DNA from: Avena insularis
Taxonomy: Eukaryota; Streptophyta; Magnoliopsida; Poales; Poaceae
Direction of reading: 5' to 3'
NCBI GenBank assembly: GCA_023614405.1
Contig: CM042689.1
Span: 328,142,305-328,206,304, forward strand
Length of the DNA stretch: 64,000 nucleotides
Positions 1 through 11,830 of the stretch are shown here, in pieces. A program made the position numbers and the translations under genes. The notes under the pieces are model-generated. The model saw only the letters and a program-made list of their open reading frames with translations. It was not told where the DNA came from and made no database searches. Within the stretch, counting starts at the first letter, position 1; every line of letters starts with the position of its first letter.

Positions 1-1050
1 GATAAGGTGGCAACAAAGGGAACCATGTTTATATGGCTATCTTTTTGTATGTGCACTAGAAGGAAACCACCCAGGGACTTAGAAATTGAACATGTTTCTC
101 GTACAGTGGCTTCCGTGTACAGCCACATGCTAAATGGGCTCTGGCTTAGTCAATTACATAGTGGAAGACCCTTGCATTGGCACCTACTCAGGTTAACTGG
201 ATTCGTGTATTGGAAATATATCCTTACATTGGTGCCTGGTAGACAAGCTAGCATTGTGTATTGGGAGGACTTCTATGGAAAGACTTTGTCACATTCTCGA
301 TCTGTCGGTACTCCATTTGGTGAGTACTTATCCAGCGGCCACTGGTGGCGTCAAGACGAGATTGTGTCATGTGGGTAAAGTGTACAACTTTTTCAGAAGA
401 TCAAAATTCTAAGTACTTAGCCGTGTCCCCGGTTACGAACAACTCTGAGCAACTAAGGCCTGAAGCTATGGAAGATCTCGACATTCCAATTTCTCAAAGT
501 AAAACTTGATGGTGTCAACAAGGGATTAGAAGCACTTGGAGTTTTCCAAGGAGTTCAGAAAGATTGTAAAAAGATCAAAACTATTTTGAAAAGATAGGAT
601 AAAACTATACTGCTTTCTACAAACGAGCCTAAACCCTACTTAGCCAAATATGCATATATTGATAGGTTCCGACTATTTCTACATAGTAGTGAAACTTGCC
701 AATACAATTCAAATGTATTGACCCTTGTGGATGCAACTTATTATGTTGTAGGTCTGTTTGATGTTAGTGAAGTGTGTTGAATAGGATTACAAGTCTACAA
801 CCAACATGAATGCCTGTGGCACTTTGAAGATGAAGGACTCCATGCTATATAGTTATTTCTGCTGCATTGTAATGAGATAGCCAAATGAGCTATATAAGAT
901 GTAATGAATTATTTTATTCCTGGTATAAAGTTGTATTATGACATTTGTTTCTTGATATTACATCTTAAACTGTGGATGCTAGCTATTGATCCATGGACTA
1001 GCATTGTAAACACAGGGATCTCTACCTTATTAAAGGTTGGGACCGTTACA
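1..1050 (+). repeat. Element A 5' LTR, 3' part only
   Basis: Near-identical to 6231-7266 with small indels, for example a 7-base difference near position 70 and about 10 bases near 840. It ends in ...GTTACA directly before the primer site. It includes the short terminal exon-like segment 752-780 that follows TTGTAG. Open frames inside it, such as 7-378, are not thought to code. Confidence 0.9.
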
Positions 1051-1052
1051 GA

Positions 1053-1064
1053 TGGTATCAGAGC
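1053..1064 (+). other. Element A primer binding site (tRNA-iMet type)
   Basis: TGGTATCAGAGC lies two bases after the LTR end. It is the usual complement of the initiator tRNA-Met 3' end used by Tekay and other plant gypsy elements. The following bases, CACTGTGTTGCCTGTAGG, are shared with B and with D (complement). Confidence 0.9.
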
Positions 1065-1218
1065 ACTGTGTTGCCTGTAGGATTGTAGCCCTAGGATTGG
1101 ACGAAACCCTTAGAAAAATAGGAGTTGTATTTGTTCCAAACTTATTTACAAACAATCTTGTAAACCCTTTCCTCAACCTTTTTGGTTTTGATTCTACATC
1201 TCTTCCTTTTTCAACTTG

Positions 1219-1305
1219 ATGGATAAAGCCTCCACCATGACCAATGACTTCAACTTTAGTTTCACCAAGGACTTCAACTTAGACATCACTAAGGACTACA
1301 AGTGA
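1219..1305 (+). CDS. Small leader ORF with repeated Thr-Lys/Asn-Asp-Phe units
   Basis: A 28-codon frame starting ATG GAT AAA in the leader between primer site and gag. It contains a loose tandem repeat: TNDF, TKDF and TKDY, spaced 6 to 8 residues apart. B and D have their first extra frame in this position, so it may be a remnant of one or a short upstream ORF; I see no clear sequence match. Coding status is uncertain. Confidence 0.25.
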   Translation: MDKASTMTNDFNFSFTKDFNLDITKDYK

Positions 1306-1570
1306 GAACCAAGAGACATTAGATTGCCTACCAGTTACCTAAGACATTGATATCATGTTAGTGTATGGATCATATTGACCTATGAGGTATGACTATACTA
1401 GGTTGGTTGTTTCAAGAAAACTTGTTGTTTCCTTCAACTCATGAGTTAAGCTCATAAGTTGTTAAGTGAATAGTTGCTTGTTGATTGTTTGATTAAACTT
1501 GATTGTTTTGGTTGTGTGTTAGAACTTCTTTAGATCTATCTATCATTACTTATACCTATTAAACCAACAG

Positions 1571-2658
1571 ATGCCTCCCCGTCGTGCCAACCCCAACCAA
1601 AACAACAACAATAACGTCACTCCCGAGATGCAACAGTTGATGACATCTCAAGCTCAACTAATGCAGATGATGACGCAGTTTGTGCAAAACCAGAATCAGA
1701 ACAACAATAACAATAACAACAACCACAATCAGAATAATCCTCCAGCACATGACATGCTCACCAGATTTCTGAAACTAAGGCCTGCAAGGTTCTCTGGAAC
1801 AACTGATCCAATGGTAGCCAATGATTGGTTACATTCGGTGAACAAGGAATTAGTGACTATTAGGTGCACCGACGAAGAAAAAGTTAGGTTTGCAGCATAT
1901 CTGCTCGAAGGACCAGCAACAACATGGTGGGAAAACTTTCAGATCACCACTCCCCTTGAGGATGTGACTTGGGATATTTTTGAGGATGGTTTTCATATAG
2001 CTCACATCTCATCCGAAGTGATGAACTTGAAGAAAATGGAGTTCCACAATCTGAAACAACGTCACCTCAGTGTGGCTGAGTACATTGAAGAGTTCAACAA
2101 TCTGGCATGCTATGCACCGGATGAAGTTGATACAGATGCTAAGAGAAAGATAAATTCCTCGAAGGACTTAATGATGAGTTGAACCTGCAGCTATCTATTG
2201 CCTATGTCCCAACTTATCAATCACTTTGTGACAAAGCCATCATCTTGGAAAACAAGATGAATCAAGTTGAGAAAAGAAAGAGGAAGCATAGCCTCAAGTA
2301 TCTCTCAAGATCATCACAAAAGAAGCGTTCATTCAAAAATAGCAATGGAGATTCTGGACCACATCAGCATCACCACAACAACAATGGAAGTGATAATAAT
2401 GGGAATGATACTGACAATGGAGATGACCTTGGTCAGAACCAACATGGCAAATCCAGGAAGAAAGATATTAGCTAGTTGCAGTGCTATAATTGTAAGGAAC
2501 TTGGACACTATGCATCAGACTGTCCTGAGAAGAAAAAGAAAAAGGATGCTAGAAACTCCAATGGAAATGATTCCAATGTGACCCAGAAAGGACATGTGAA
2601 CCACATCGACATGTATGGAATCATTGAAGAATTGGATGATGAGGATGACAGGAATTAG
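1571..2658 (+). pseudogene. gag: Element A gag (Tekay-type), broken
   Basis: Gag forms the particle that packages element RNA. The start follows ...ACCAACAG directly and the protein begins MPPRRANPN. An Asn/Gln-rich low-complexity stretch (about residues 8-60) comes first. The retrotransposon Gag core follows, with the typical ATTWWENF motif and KQRHLSVAEYIEEFNNLA. A CCHC zinc knuckle (CYNCKELGHYASDC) is at 2482-2523. Breaks: a one-base frameshift near 2150 and an in-frame TAG at 2473-2475, where relatives have Gln just before the knuckle. The frame ends at TAG 2656-2658, and no protease or polymerase follows. The downstream 190 bases hold only 3' non-coding sequence. Confidence 0.85.
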
Positions 2659-2819
2659 TTAACTCAGTTGAGTCAAATAAGGATTCCTTGTTTGGATATC
2701 AATTGTTGAACCCATAGTCAAGTGAACCATCAATGTAACCCTATAAGACTTTCTTTTAAGGGTGGTAGTACCCTAGTTATCTTCAAGCCAACTGGTAACC
2801 TCTAGCCTTCCCAAATCTC

Positions 2820-2849
2820 GGGACGAGATTTCTTTTAAGGGTGTTAGCC
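2820..2849 (+). other. Element A polypurine tract region
   Basis: GGGACGAGATTTCTTTTAAGG and the following GTGTTAGCC directly precede the 3' LTR start TGTCACATCCC. The same CTCGGGACGAGATT motif precedes the 3' LTR of C. A near copy, TTCTTTTAAGGGTGGTAG, lies about 90 bases upstream (around 2752). Confidence 0.65.
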
Positions 2850-5800
2850 TGTCACATCCCAAAATTTTCCAAATTTTGAAATGTGAAAAATAAATAAACA
2901 AAATAATTGATGAAATTTAGGGTGAAAAGAAACTTTTTGATTCCAAATGGAAACATTAAAACCCATCTGGAACAATATTTGAATGAAAAGGGAATCAAAC
3001 AAAATTTTAATCAAATGAAATGCATTCATCAATAATGTAACTTGAAATTTAAACACTTGGAAAAGTTAAACCAAAACCCTAAAACCCTAATGGAATAATT
3101 CATTTCCAAGATCTCTCTAAGACTATGGATTTGATCCATATAAAAATTTAGCAACAAACATTTATAAATGATCAAGAATGATAAATAAGAATATTATAAA
3201 ACCATAGAAATTAGTTTCACTCAATTTGGAGTCACAGATAAAAACTTATGAATTTATTAAGATAAAAGGAATTAATCTCCAAAGCTAATAAATCCCTATC
3301 TAAAATCCATGCCAAATCTTGAGCAAATAAATCCTAAAGGGATTTAAAAATATAAACAAATATTAAATAAAATTATATAAATTGGAATCATCAATTTTGG
3401 ATCTTTAAATAAAAAGATATGGATTTTATAATGCAAAGGAAGAAATAAATAAATGAGGAATATTTAAAAGCCAAATTAAATCTTGGCCAAACAAATGAAA
3501 TGAAATATTATTGATTAATAAAAAGAGTAAAGAATTATTTACATAAAATCATAAGGATTGATTATTATTCGATTTTATTTAAATAAAGACAATTCCCAAT
3601 TTAAATATAAATCATATTAAAGTATTTTAAATAATAATTCAAAGTGAATTATTTTGCACTAAATAATAAATAAAACCTACTGAAAAAGGTTTGGTAAAAA
3701 TTAGAATTCAAATAGTTTGAAAACCATATTTAAATCTTATTTAAAATAAAGACAAATGTCAATTTTAAATAAATAATAAACCATGAAGAAATAAAATTAA
3801 TTATTCTAAAATGGACTTTAAAAACATATTTAAAACAGTATAGAAGCTTGCTGAAAGTTTGCTAAAGGTTTGAATTCAAATGGTGTTTGAATTATTTGAA
3901 CAAAAATCAAAACAGAAAAATAGAAAAGGAAAAAGAAAAAGATTCAGAATAAAAAAAGGGAAACAAACCCAACCCACTAACAAGGCTCAGACCAGCCCAA
4001 CAACGCATCCCACTTTCCCCTCTCCCTGGAACGTTTTTCACTCGCGTCCGCACCCGCACGGCCACTGAACAGAAGGCCCCACCGAACCCTCTCTCTTCGT
4101 TGACCGCTGGACCCCACCGCCAGTCATCGTCTCCCTCACCTGCCGCGTCCGTTCCCCTCATTACGCCGGCTGTTTCTGGTCGTTACTCCGCGCAGCAAAT
4201 TCGCATCAACGCCGCATTAACTCCTCGATGTGACCATGCCATCTTAAGCACCTCGCCCTCCTCTCTCTTTTCCCCCAGGCGCCATCTCCCCTCCGCCACC
4301 AGGCTGCACAAATTCCTCTCATGAACACACTGTCCCCGACGAGCTACTCCGGCCGATTCCGGCGAAGACAAATCCTCCCCAGCCCTCTAGTGCATACTGG
4401 GTTGCTCGCCAGCATCTCCTGCATCTCCCAGTACCGCTAGATTGGCCGTGCACTTCCCAGAAGCTCGGCAACGACGAACCCTTCTCGCCACGGTCGTCTG
4501 TCTCTCTCCGGCGACCATTCCCCATAAGTTCCGTCCACCCCTCTCTCTCTCTCGATGATGCACACGCGTTCGCCACACTCGCTCGTGTCTAACGCCTCCT
4601 CCCATTTGCCTTGGCATGATCTGTAGCCTCGCCCCCGTCAACGAACAGAGATGCCTGACGCTGACACCATCTCCGGTGAGCAATCGCCGCCGCTCCCGTG
4701 CGCCCCTCGAGTAGCTGAGACCACCTTGATCTTCACTACAACCACGCGAGCACGGTCAGCACCTCCGCTTCCTCTCTTGCTTCCTAGTTCGCCGGCAACG
4801 TCTTTGACAGAGCCGCGCCGCCGCTTGTCGCCGTGTTGCGCCGCCATTTCCTAGTAGTCGCACCGTAGCCATTAGATCTGAATCGTCAGGTTAAGACTAG
4901 ACTTTAGCTGAAGGGGTAAGTTTTGATCTGTGCCACATGATCTTATTTAGATCCAACGACCCACAGAGCGCGATCCGCACGAACCGGTACACACTAGTGA
5001 AAAACAGACACGTGGCCAGAGATTGTTTTAAAAACAGAAATTGGATCTATTAGATGATAGGATTTGTAAAATTCATAACTTTAAATCTACACGTACAAAT
5101 TTTGCAAACTTTATATCATTGGAATGAGGAAAAAGAATTCTATCCAACCATGCACTTTGCAGAAACTTGTTTAGGCCTATTTTTAGTATAAAATTTATTC
5201 TAAAAATGTTTTTAGGGTAAAATCTTTTGTAAATGGATTGTTTTGAACCTACTGACCATAGAAACCAACTTGTAGATTTAAAAGTATATTTGGTGACACT
5301 TAGGAATTAAATCTTTGAATAAAAGCATTTCTAGTTAAATAAAAATATTGATTTTGGTTTAAAAATGCTTTTTAGACTAAAACCTTTGGAAATGGTTTGA
5401 TTTAAACTCTCTGGCCCTAAACACCGAGTTTTAGGATTTTAGAAAAATATATTTGATGAACCCTAGTAAATGATTACTTTGTTAAAGGCATTTCTAGCAA
5501 ACAAAAATATTGTTTTTATTTCAAAATGGAATTTGGTGAAAACTTTTGCAAATGGATTAATATTAAACCCTTTAACCATAAACACTAACATTTGTGTTTG
5601 AAAATATATTTGACTAACACTACAAAATATTACTTTGATTTAAATCATTTTTAGCAAAACAAAAATGATTTAAATGGCCATTTTCACCAACTTGAATTTA
5701 AATGGTTTTACCACTTTTGTAAATGACCAATAGGAGCTTTAAAATGTTTAGAGCCTACTAGTAACCACTTTTCCAAATAAAACAATCTTTTGCATGCTTG

Positions 5801-5883
5801 CATGCCTTGCTTGATTTTATTGTTTTATGTGGTGAATTGTTTGAATGCTAGTTTGAATATGTGCTTGCTTGATTGAATTGTAG

Positions 5884-5946
5884 TGAAATTTGAAGAGTGT
5901 GATATTTGCAAGATCAAGGAGTGAACCAATATTCTCTACTAAAAAG
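5884..5946 (+). other. Exon-like LTR segment (mini-exon), element A
   Basis: Preceded by GATTGAATTGTAG and followed by GCAAGTGAC; the boundary AG|GCAAGT is the consensus of GC-AG introns. It is 63 nt long. In the phase used by B and D it reads through EECDICKIKE but holds two stops. It corresponds in place and borders to segments in B, C and D. Splicing is inferred. Confidence 0.35.
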
Positions 5947-6977
5947 GCAAGTGACACTATCATCCATGTCCTACTATTTTCATTACACTTAGTGGATTTT
6001 TGTAGTATGCATGATAGGACTACTATGTTACTATGCTAAGATATGTCCTATTAGGATATCCTTATATCCTCCTTAGTGAAAACATTGTAGTTGTAGTATG
6101 CTTGCCCTGCTATAGACTTGGGGTGGAATACCATATTATGATTATATGAAGTGTTGGAAAAGTATATGTTTTATATAATAAAACAAGTACTCAATGAATC
6201 ACCTGGGTGGAAGATGGATACTCAATTTTGGATAAGGTGGCAACAAAGGGAACCATGTTTATATGGCTATCTTTTTGTATGTGCACTAGAAGGAAACCAG
6301 GGACTTAGAGATTGAACATGTTTCTCGTACAGTGGCTTCCGTGTACAGCCACATGCTAAATGGGCTTTGGCTTAGTCAATTACATAGTGGAAGACCCTTG
6401 CATTGGCACCTACTCAGGTTAACTGGATTCGTGTATTGGAAATATATCCTTACATTGGTGCCTGGTAGACAAGCTAGCATTGTGTATTGGGAGGACTTCT
6501 ATGGAAAGACTTTGTCACATTCTCGATCTGCCGGTACTCCATTTGGTGAGTACTTATCCAGCAGCCACTGGTGGCGTCAAGACGAGATTGTGTCATGTGG
6601 GTAAAGTGTACAACTTTTGCAGAAGATCAAAATTCTAAATACTTAGCCGTGTCCCTAGTTATAGACAACTCTGAGAAACTAAGGCCTGAAGCTATGGAAG
6701 ATCTCGACATTCCAATTTCTCAAAGTAAAACTTGATGGTGTCAACAAGGGATTAGAAGCACTTGGAGTTTTCCAAGGAGTTCAGAAAGATTGTCAAAAGA
6801 TCAAAACAATTTTGAAAAGATAGAATAAAACTATATTGCTTTCTGCAAATGAGCCTAAACCCTACTTAGCCAAATATGCATATATTGATAGGTTCCACCT
6901 ATTTCTACATAGTAGTGAAACTTGCCAATACAATTCAAATGTATTGACCCTTGTGGCTGCAACTTCTTATGTTGTAG

Positions 6978-7006
6978 GTTTGTTTGATGTTAGTGAAGTG
7001 TGTTGA
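6978..7006 (+). other. Terminal exon-like LTR segment, element A
   Basis: Follows TTATGTTGTAG. In the phase continuing from the mini-exon (first two bases complete a codon) it reads LFDVSEVC and then TGA. The 5' LTR copy is 752-780. The related solo LTR reads LIDFSEVD and stops at the same place, although its bases differ. Confidence 0.35.
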
Positions 7007-7266
7007 ATAGGATTACAAGTCTACAACCAACATGAATGCCTGTGGCACTTTGAAGACGAAGGACTCCATTATTTCTGCTGCATTGTAATGAGATAGCCAA
7101 ATGAGCTATGTAAGATGTAATGAATTATTTTATTCCTTGTTTTAAAGTTGTATTATGAGCTTTGTTTCTTGATATTACATCTTAAACTATTGATGCTAGC
7201 TATTGATCTAGGGACTAGCATTTTAAACATAGGATCTCTACCTTATTAAAGGTTGGGACCGTTACA

Positions 7267-7572
7267 GACATGCACCATCAAAACCAAGATCAAACCATTT
7301 GCAAGCATTGAAAGCTGGGATCAAAGAACTCTAAACATTAGCATGAAAGATGGAGTTCAAACAATAAGACAAAGTAACTATGCATGAAACATGAAAGGCT
7401 ACAAACAAAGATCATGAATAACATTTATTGAAAAATGTTTGTTTGTTTCACATACAGAAAACATGGCATAGTGGCATTCAACTTGTCCCTCATGGAGTAG
7501 CAATTAGATGCACAGGACACCTTCAAAGTTCATAAGAGTGACTAGATACGAATAGCACAAGAACAAGTAATA
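7267..7572 (-). mobile_element. Element E1 fragment: 3' internal non-coding region
   Basis: On the minus strand this matches E2 DNA at about 45725-46040 (ATGGTGCATGTC, ATGAGGGACAAGCTGAATGCCAC and neighbours). It is the 3' end of E1's internal region. A bounds it on the left and C on the right. E1's own 3' LTR must lie left of the window. No coding potential is seen. Confidence 0.85.
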
Positions 7573-8826
7573 TGTAACATCCCAAAAATACTAAGCTTGG
7601 ATCATCAAATTCTAATCATCAAAATTAGGGTTAACAAAAACTTTTCTAAATGAAATCATGAATGCATGCATATGTGTATGCATGGATTTTGAAATCCTTT
7701 AAAACCACCTGGTTTGTTTGTTCCATTGCTTGTAAAATGTTTCTTAGGTGAAATAAACATCATCTAAAACATTTCCCACACTTTTCCTAAAGACAAGTAA
7801 ATCAAAACACATATATGAAATGAATGGTCATTTTGGCCAATTTAACTCACATGCCTACTTTGGCTGTCTCAAACTTTCAGAACCTAACAGAAACTTTTCT
7901 AGATCTTTGCACCCCTTGAATGTACTCATAACAAGGTATCAAGGCCCACTTTGTGATCATCCAGAAACTTTCAAATGCATAGTTTAAATGACAATTCAAA
8001 ATTGAATATTTATCATATGGGAAGATCCCACTTTTTCAAAAACTACTCAAACAAGCTCAATTTTCAAAACCCAAGCATCTGCAGACTCACCAGCACCAAT
8101 CTAGCAAACCCACCAAAAATCATTTCAAAATTCAAAACTTGATTTCATGCGGCCATTTCATCAAACAGGTTGCAGACACAAATCAAACAAACATCAAACA
8201 CTATTGTGAGCAGTGATTCATGCCTAACTGGTTCCCCATTTAGCTCACACACAACTCAGTAGATCATCTAGGAAGATTAGCCAGGCACTAGCACCACTGT
8301 GAGCTTGCCATTGTCATCAATGGTGAATAGCCGAGCACCCTCTTGCCACCCCATAGTCGACAGCAAGCTAGGAGCAGCAAAGAAGCCTAGCCAAGATGTC
8401 CGGGAGGCCCCACCATCCAACGCCACTCACTATCCCAGCTGAAGCTGCGTTGCTCTGACCACGCGCACAAGCCGCGCCCAGACCATGCCGAGCGTGCGCC
8501 AGAGCGCCACCCTTGACCATCACCCATAGACCGCGCGCCGCCCTCGCCGCGTGCATACACAATCCCCACCGACCCAGGAGACCGCCATACATCCCCGTTT
8601 GCCGCCCCATGCCGCACAGCCACCGCCCGCCGTCGAAGATGCCGCCTCTGTCGCGCAGAGCACCGCTTGTTCCAGACCAAACCACACCGCCCCATGCCTC
8701 GAGACCATGTCGTTGAGCATCGCCAGGAGACACCACACCGTCCCCTACCCTTGCCCATGCCATTAGCCGCCTGTAACATTGCCCCCGACGAGCTCACCGT
8801 GCGCCCCGACGGTACCCTCGCTCGAC

Positions 8827-8834
8827 TATAAATA
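8827..8834 (+). promoter_or_regulatory. TATA box of element C 5' LTR
   Basis: TATAAATA followed by GAGGCC and a CT-rich stretch, inside the GC-rich LTR core. A copy is at 18649-18656 in the 3' LTR. It implies transcription starting about 30 bases downstream, giving a very long R-U5 leader of about 2.7 kb unless spliced. Confidence 0.65.
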
Positions 8835-9974
8835 GAGGCCACCCCCGCACGATTTCTTCACACCATCTCACTCCCCTCTCCTCACTGATCGTGCCACACC
8901 ATTCTCAGAGCAAGGCGAGCACCACCTCGCCGGAATTTCACCTGAGCCCGCCACTGCCGGAGAAGAAGGGAGCCAGCGATTGAGCCGCCAGAGCTGCCGC
9001 GACCACCCTGAGTTCGCCGTCGACTTTGTCGTCGCCCGCCTCACGACCTCGCCAAGATCCCGGTGAGGCCCCAGCGACCCTCACTGGCCGCGCTAGGTTT
9101 CGTTCTCGCCGGAGTTGTCTCGCGTCGACGATGACTCCCAGCCGTTAGATTAGAACTAGATCGAACGATCCACGTCGCCCCATACCGCTTCGCCCAGCCC
9201 CGTGTCACTGACGAGTGGGGACACCCACTTAAGCAGCCCACGGGAGCACTGTGCTTAGCAGGCCGCCCAAGAATTTTTCCCTGCAGCCCAGCTTATTCAA
9301 ATTAAACTTTTTCTATTTCAATTCAAACACACTTCTGTACCCAACTTCAAAAATCAACCCAGATCGATTCAGTGCACCAAATTGAATGAAACCAATTTTG
9401 TTGGAAAGGTCTGTGAATGCTGAATCCAAGCCCGTTGGATTCAAGTCATTTGGATCTATAGATCACCCATGGTAAAAATAACAAGGCAGAAGCTTTTCTG
9501 CATTCAAACATTTTTCAAATTTAAACCATAATAGCTTTTGAGTTGATTCAAACTCTCAAAAATCACATTTAACCATAGCTTTCAGAATATATAAAAAAAT
9601 ATAGGTTTACTTGCAAAAATAATGTTCAAGTAATAAAAGAATGCTACATAAGCATTTCTAGCCACTTTAATTAATTAAAATAAAAGGGTAAAACCTTATT
9701 AAATTGTGACACCACTTTAAATCACATTCCCATGGACTACAATATGTGGTGATGACATGTGTCAACATGATCCCATGTTGGGATTGGAGAATATTAAATC
9801 TTAAGTAGTTTTTCAATGAGTAGAAATTACTTTTCTAAAAATAAAAAGATTTAAACCAAGCCTTAACCTTGTAATGTTAGGGATGATGCTAGATCATCCA
9901 TAGGACCCTTGTGTGTGATGATTGCAAGTAGTTAAGTATTGTTTGGTGATTGTGTACCTCGTATTTATTCATAG

Positions 9975-10061
9975 ACGCTAGTACCGACCAAGGATACAAG
10001 GAGGAAGGAGGATAATACGAAGAAGAAGCCGAGGAGAACTTCAACCACTGCTCTGCACAAG
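9975..10061 (+). other. Exon-like LTR segment (mini-exon), element C
   Basis: 87 nt between TATTCATAG and GCAAGCTAG. In the same phase as B and D it encodes an acidic, Tyr/Glu-rich peptide ending HCSAQ. This 5' LTR copy has one in-frame TAA; the 3' LTR copy (19811-19897) has TAC there and is fully open. Confidence 0.4.
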
Positions 10062-11281
10062 GCAAGCTAGTAACCTTGCAAGCTAACACTTGCAATTTAG
10101 CAAGCTTATATTGACATTGATGCAAGCTAACACTTGTAGGATACCCTACTGATGCAACAAACCCCGACTTGTTACTATGCCTTAAGCATATGTGATCATA
10201 CCCATTTGATAAACCAATCCTTGTTTTATGTGCAAGCTTCTTACTTTATTTCTTTATCAAAGCTTACTTAGAGTTTACTTAAGTGACTGGTAGATATTGG
10301 AAAGATGCTGAAGGTTGCATAAAGAGCATAAAATTTGGCCTAAGTTAGAAACCTTGACATCAGCCTGAGACATAAGGTTGTACTTAGTTGAAACTCCACT
10401 AGTTACCAACCCTCATCATTACTACCCCCACCTGTAGATGCTAGTGCTAAGCATAAAACTTGATCAACTTTATATGGGAATACTTGGTGGAAAAATGGTT
10501 ATGAAAACCTTGGAATGACGGATCATTCTATTGAAATGTTTTAGACATGTGTTTCCAAACACTTGAGAATTTTGGTGATGAAAATGTTGAGGCATGAGCC
10601 TTAGTCCTTTATAAAACTGATGGTTGTCTGGATGCGATACCATTCCAATTTTATCGTACAACCACAATACCCGAATATTGGGTAGGGCTTGACTGGAAAC
10701 TTATATTCCTTAGTATTAGTTCCCTCACGGCCAAGGTTTGAGCTGAGGCTACCTTGTGAAGATTGTCCACCTGTGTAGTACCCAAGATGATAGTTGGTCA
10801 TGGTTGGGAGGCCAAACTCACAGGAGAGGTGCTTATACTAGGGCGTGTAATCGAAAGGTTAGGATTGATTATCCGCATACTGAGTATGGTGAATTCAAGA
10901 TTTGTTCCTGACGGATGTATCGAATGTTGTGGTGAAAGTGTACAATCTCTGCAGAGTGTCAAACTATTCGAATAGCCGCGTCATGATTATGGACAGTTAG
11001 AGTGGCCATCTGTTCCCCGTCAGACTTTTCAAAATGACCTGTGAGATGAATTGAGACTTTGACTTGACCACAACAGAGTTGTGATATGAAATACCAGTTC
11101 CCGCTTAGGATTTATAAAATTGTGACTAGCTTTGGAGCTTAGTAGAGATAAATCTGGCTTTTGCAAAACAACCCTAGAGCCTAGTGTCCTATTATCCAAA
11201 AAACCCCTTTACCTATTAGTATTCGTTTGCGAGTACTTAAAGAGTACTCATGGCTTTGTCCCTGGCTATTCCCATGGCCAG

Positions 11282-11334
11282 ACTATGAAGAGGAGTACCT
11301 GGAAGATGGACCCCAAGAAGGTTACGACAACTAG
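11282..11334 (+). other. Terminal exon-like LTR segment, element C
   Basis: Follows CCCATGGCCAG. In the phase continuing from the mini-exon it reads YEEEYLEDGPQEGYDN and then TAG. The 3' LTR copy (from 21118) has TAG where this copy has CAA. The two LTRs are thus damaged at different points of an otherwise open frame. Confidence 0.4.
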
Positions 11335-11600
11335 GATCATCTCCCATCGTCAGCATTGCCTGTGACCTCAAGATGGAGCTTCGCCTATGCTACCGTTATT
11401 GTTACGTATTCCGCTGCTTGATGTTGTATTAAGAACTGGATCATGAGATCCCTATTTGTGTAAGAACTTATGTATCGTTTGTAATGGATGATGTACTATG
11501 GTATCCAATTCTGTTATGTCTCGCAAAAATGGTAATCCTGGGATTGCGATGTATGGCATAACAGGCATCTAGGATTGAAAAAAATCCGGGTGTTGACAAG

Positions 11601-11613
11601 TTGGTATCAGAGC
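11601..11613 (+). other. Element C primer binding site
   Basis: TTGGTATCAGAGC lies two bases after the LTR end TGTTGACA; initiator tRNA-Met type. The sequence after it (CATCCTGACC) differs from that of A, B and D, marking C as a separate family. Confidence 0.88.
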
Positions 11614-11830
11614 CATCCTGACCATAGGAGACCCTAGTTAGACTGGACGTTTGAATCAAAAACTTAGTTTCAAAAACCAAAGAAAACAAATATTTACAAA
11701 AACTTATTCTCATTCTTATCTCTTTGATTCTTTCATAAAAATTCATGTTCCTCAAAAACTCTTGCAAAATACATAATTTTTTTGACACACTTGATCACTC
11801 TGCTAATCTACTCATCCTCTATTTTTATAG

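Larger units (their letters stand above)
1..7266 (+). mobile_element. Element A: Tekay-like gag-only LTR retrotransposon, left end outside window
   Basis: Bases 1-1050 match 6231-7266 and are the end of the 5' LTR; the 3' LTR is 2850-7266. Between them lie only about 1.8 kb: primer site, a broken gag and a polypurine tract. No protease, RT, RNase H or integrase is visible, so the element would need enzymes supplied in trans. The Gag resembles that of B and D in this window, which are Tekay chromoviruses. It sits in the 3' non-coding part of E1; the base run after its right end is GACAT. The left target duplication and about 3.4 kb of 5' LTR should lie outside the window (inferred from LTR length). 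Confidence 0.88.
2850..7266 (+). repeat. Element A 3' LTR (4.4 kb)
   Basis: Begins TGTCACATCCCAAAATTTTCC and ends GACCGTTACA. Structure: an AT-rich 5' third, a GC-rich core around 4000-4870 that would hold the transcription start and leader, then a 2.3 kb AT-rich tail. The core contains donor-like GGTGAG (about 4674) and GGGGTAAGTTTTG (about 4914). The exon-like segments 5884-5946 and 6978-7006 lie in the tail. ORFs in the GC core occur on both strands and are not taken as genes. Confidence 0.9.
7573..11598 (+). repeat. Element C 5' LTR (4.0 kb)
   Basis: Pairs with 17408-21435. A GC-rich core (about 8380-9250) contains a TATA box and donor-like CCGGTGAGG at about 9060. The AT-rich tail includes the exon-like segments 9975-10061 and 11282-11334. 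Differences from the 3' LTR cluster in the GC core. Confidence 0.93.

Noticed and set aside
7..378. 123-codon frame at the window start, repeated at 6332-6604
   Set aside because: It lies inside A's LTRs; the two copies are there because LTRs are duplicated, and the second has no matching start. No protein family is recognised.
1053..1064. tRNA genes at the TGGTATCAGAGC sites
   Set aside because: These are primer sites complementary to a tRNA 3' end; no cloverleaf surrounds them.
3880..4860. Overlapping frames on both strands in A's GC-rich core
   Set aside because: High GC lowers stop frequency. Frames overlap on both strands and differ from those of the other LTR families.
8368..8842. Frames of 131 and 151 codons in C's GC core, and their equivalents at 18112-18664
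   Set aside because: The two LTR copies have indels that change frame and composition, so there is no sign of coding constraint. They are probably shadows of CpG-rich leader sequence.
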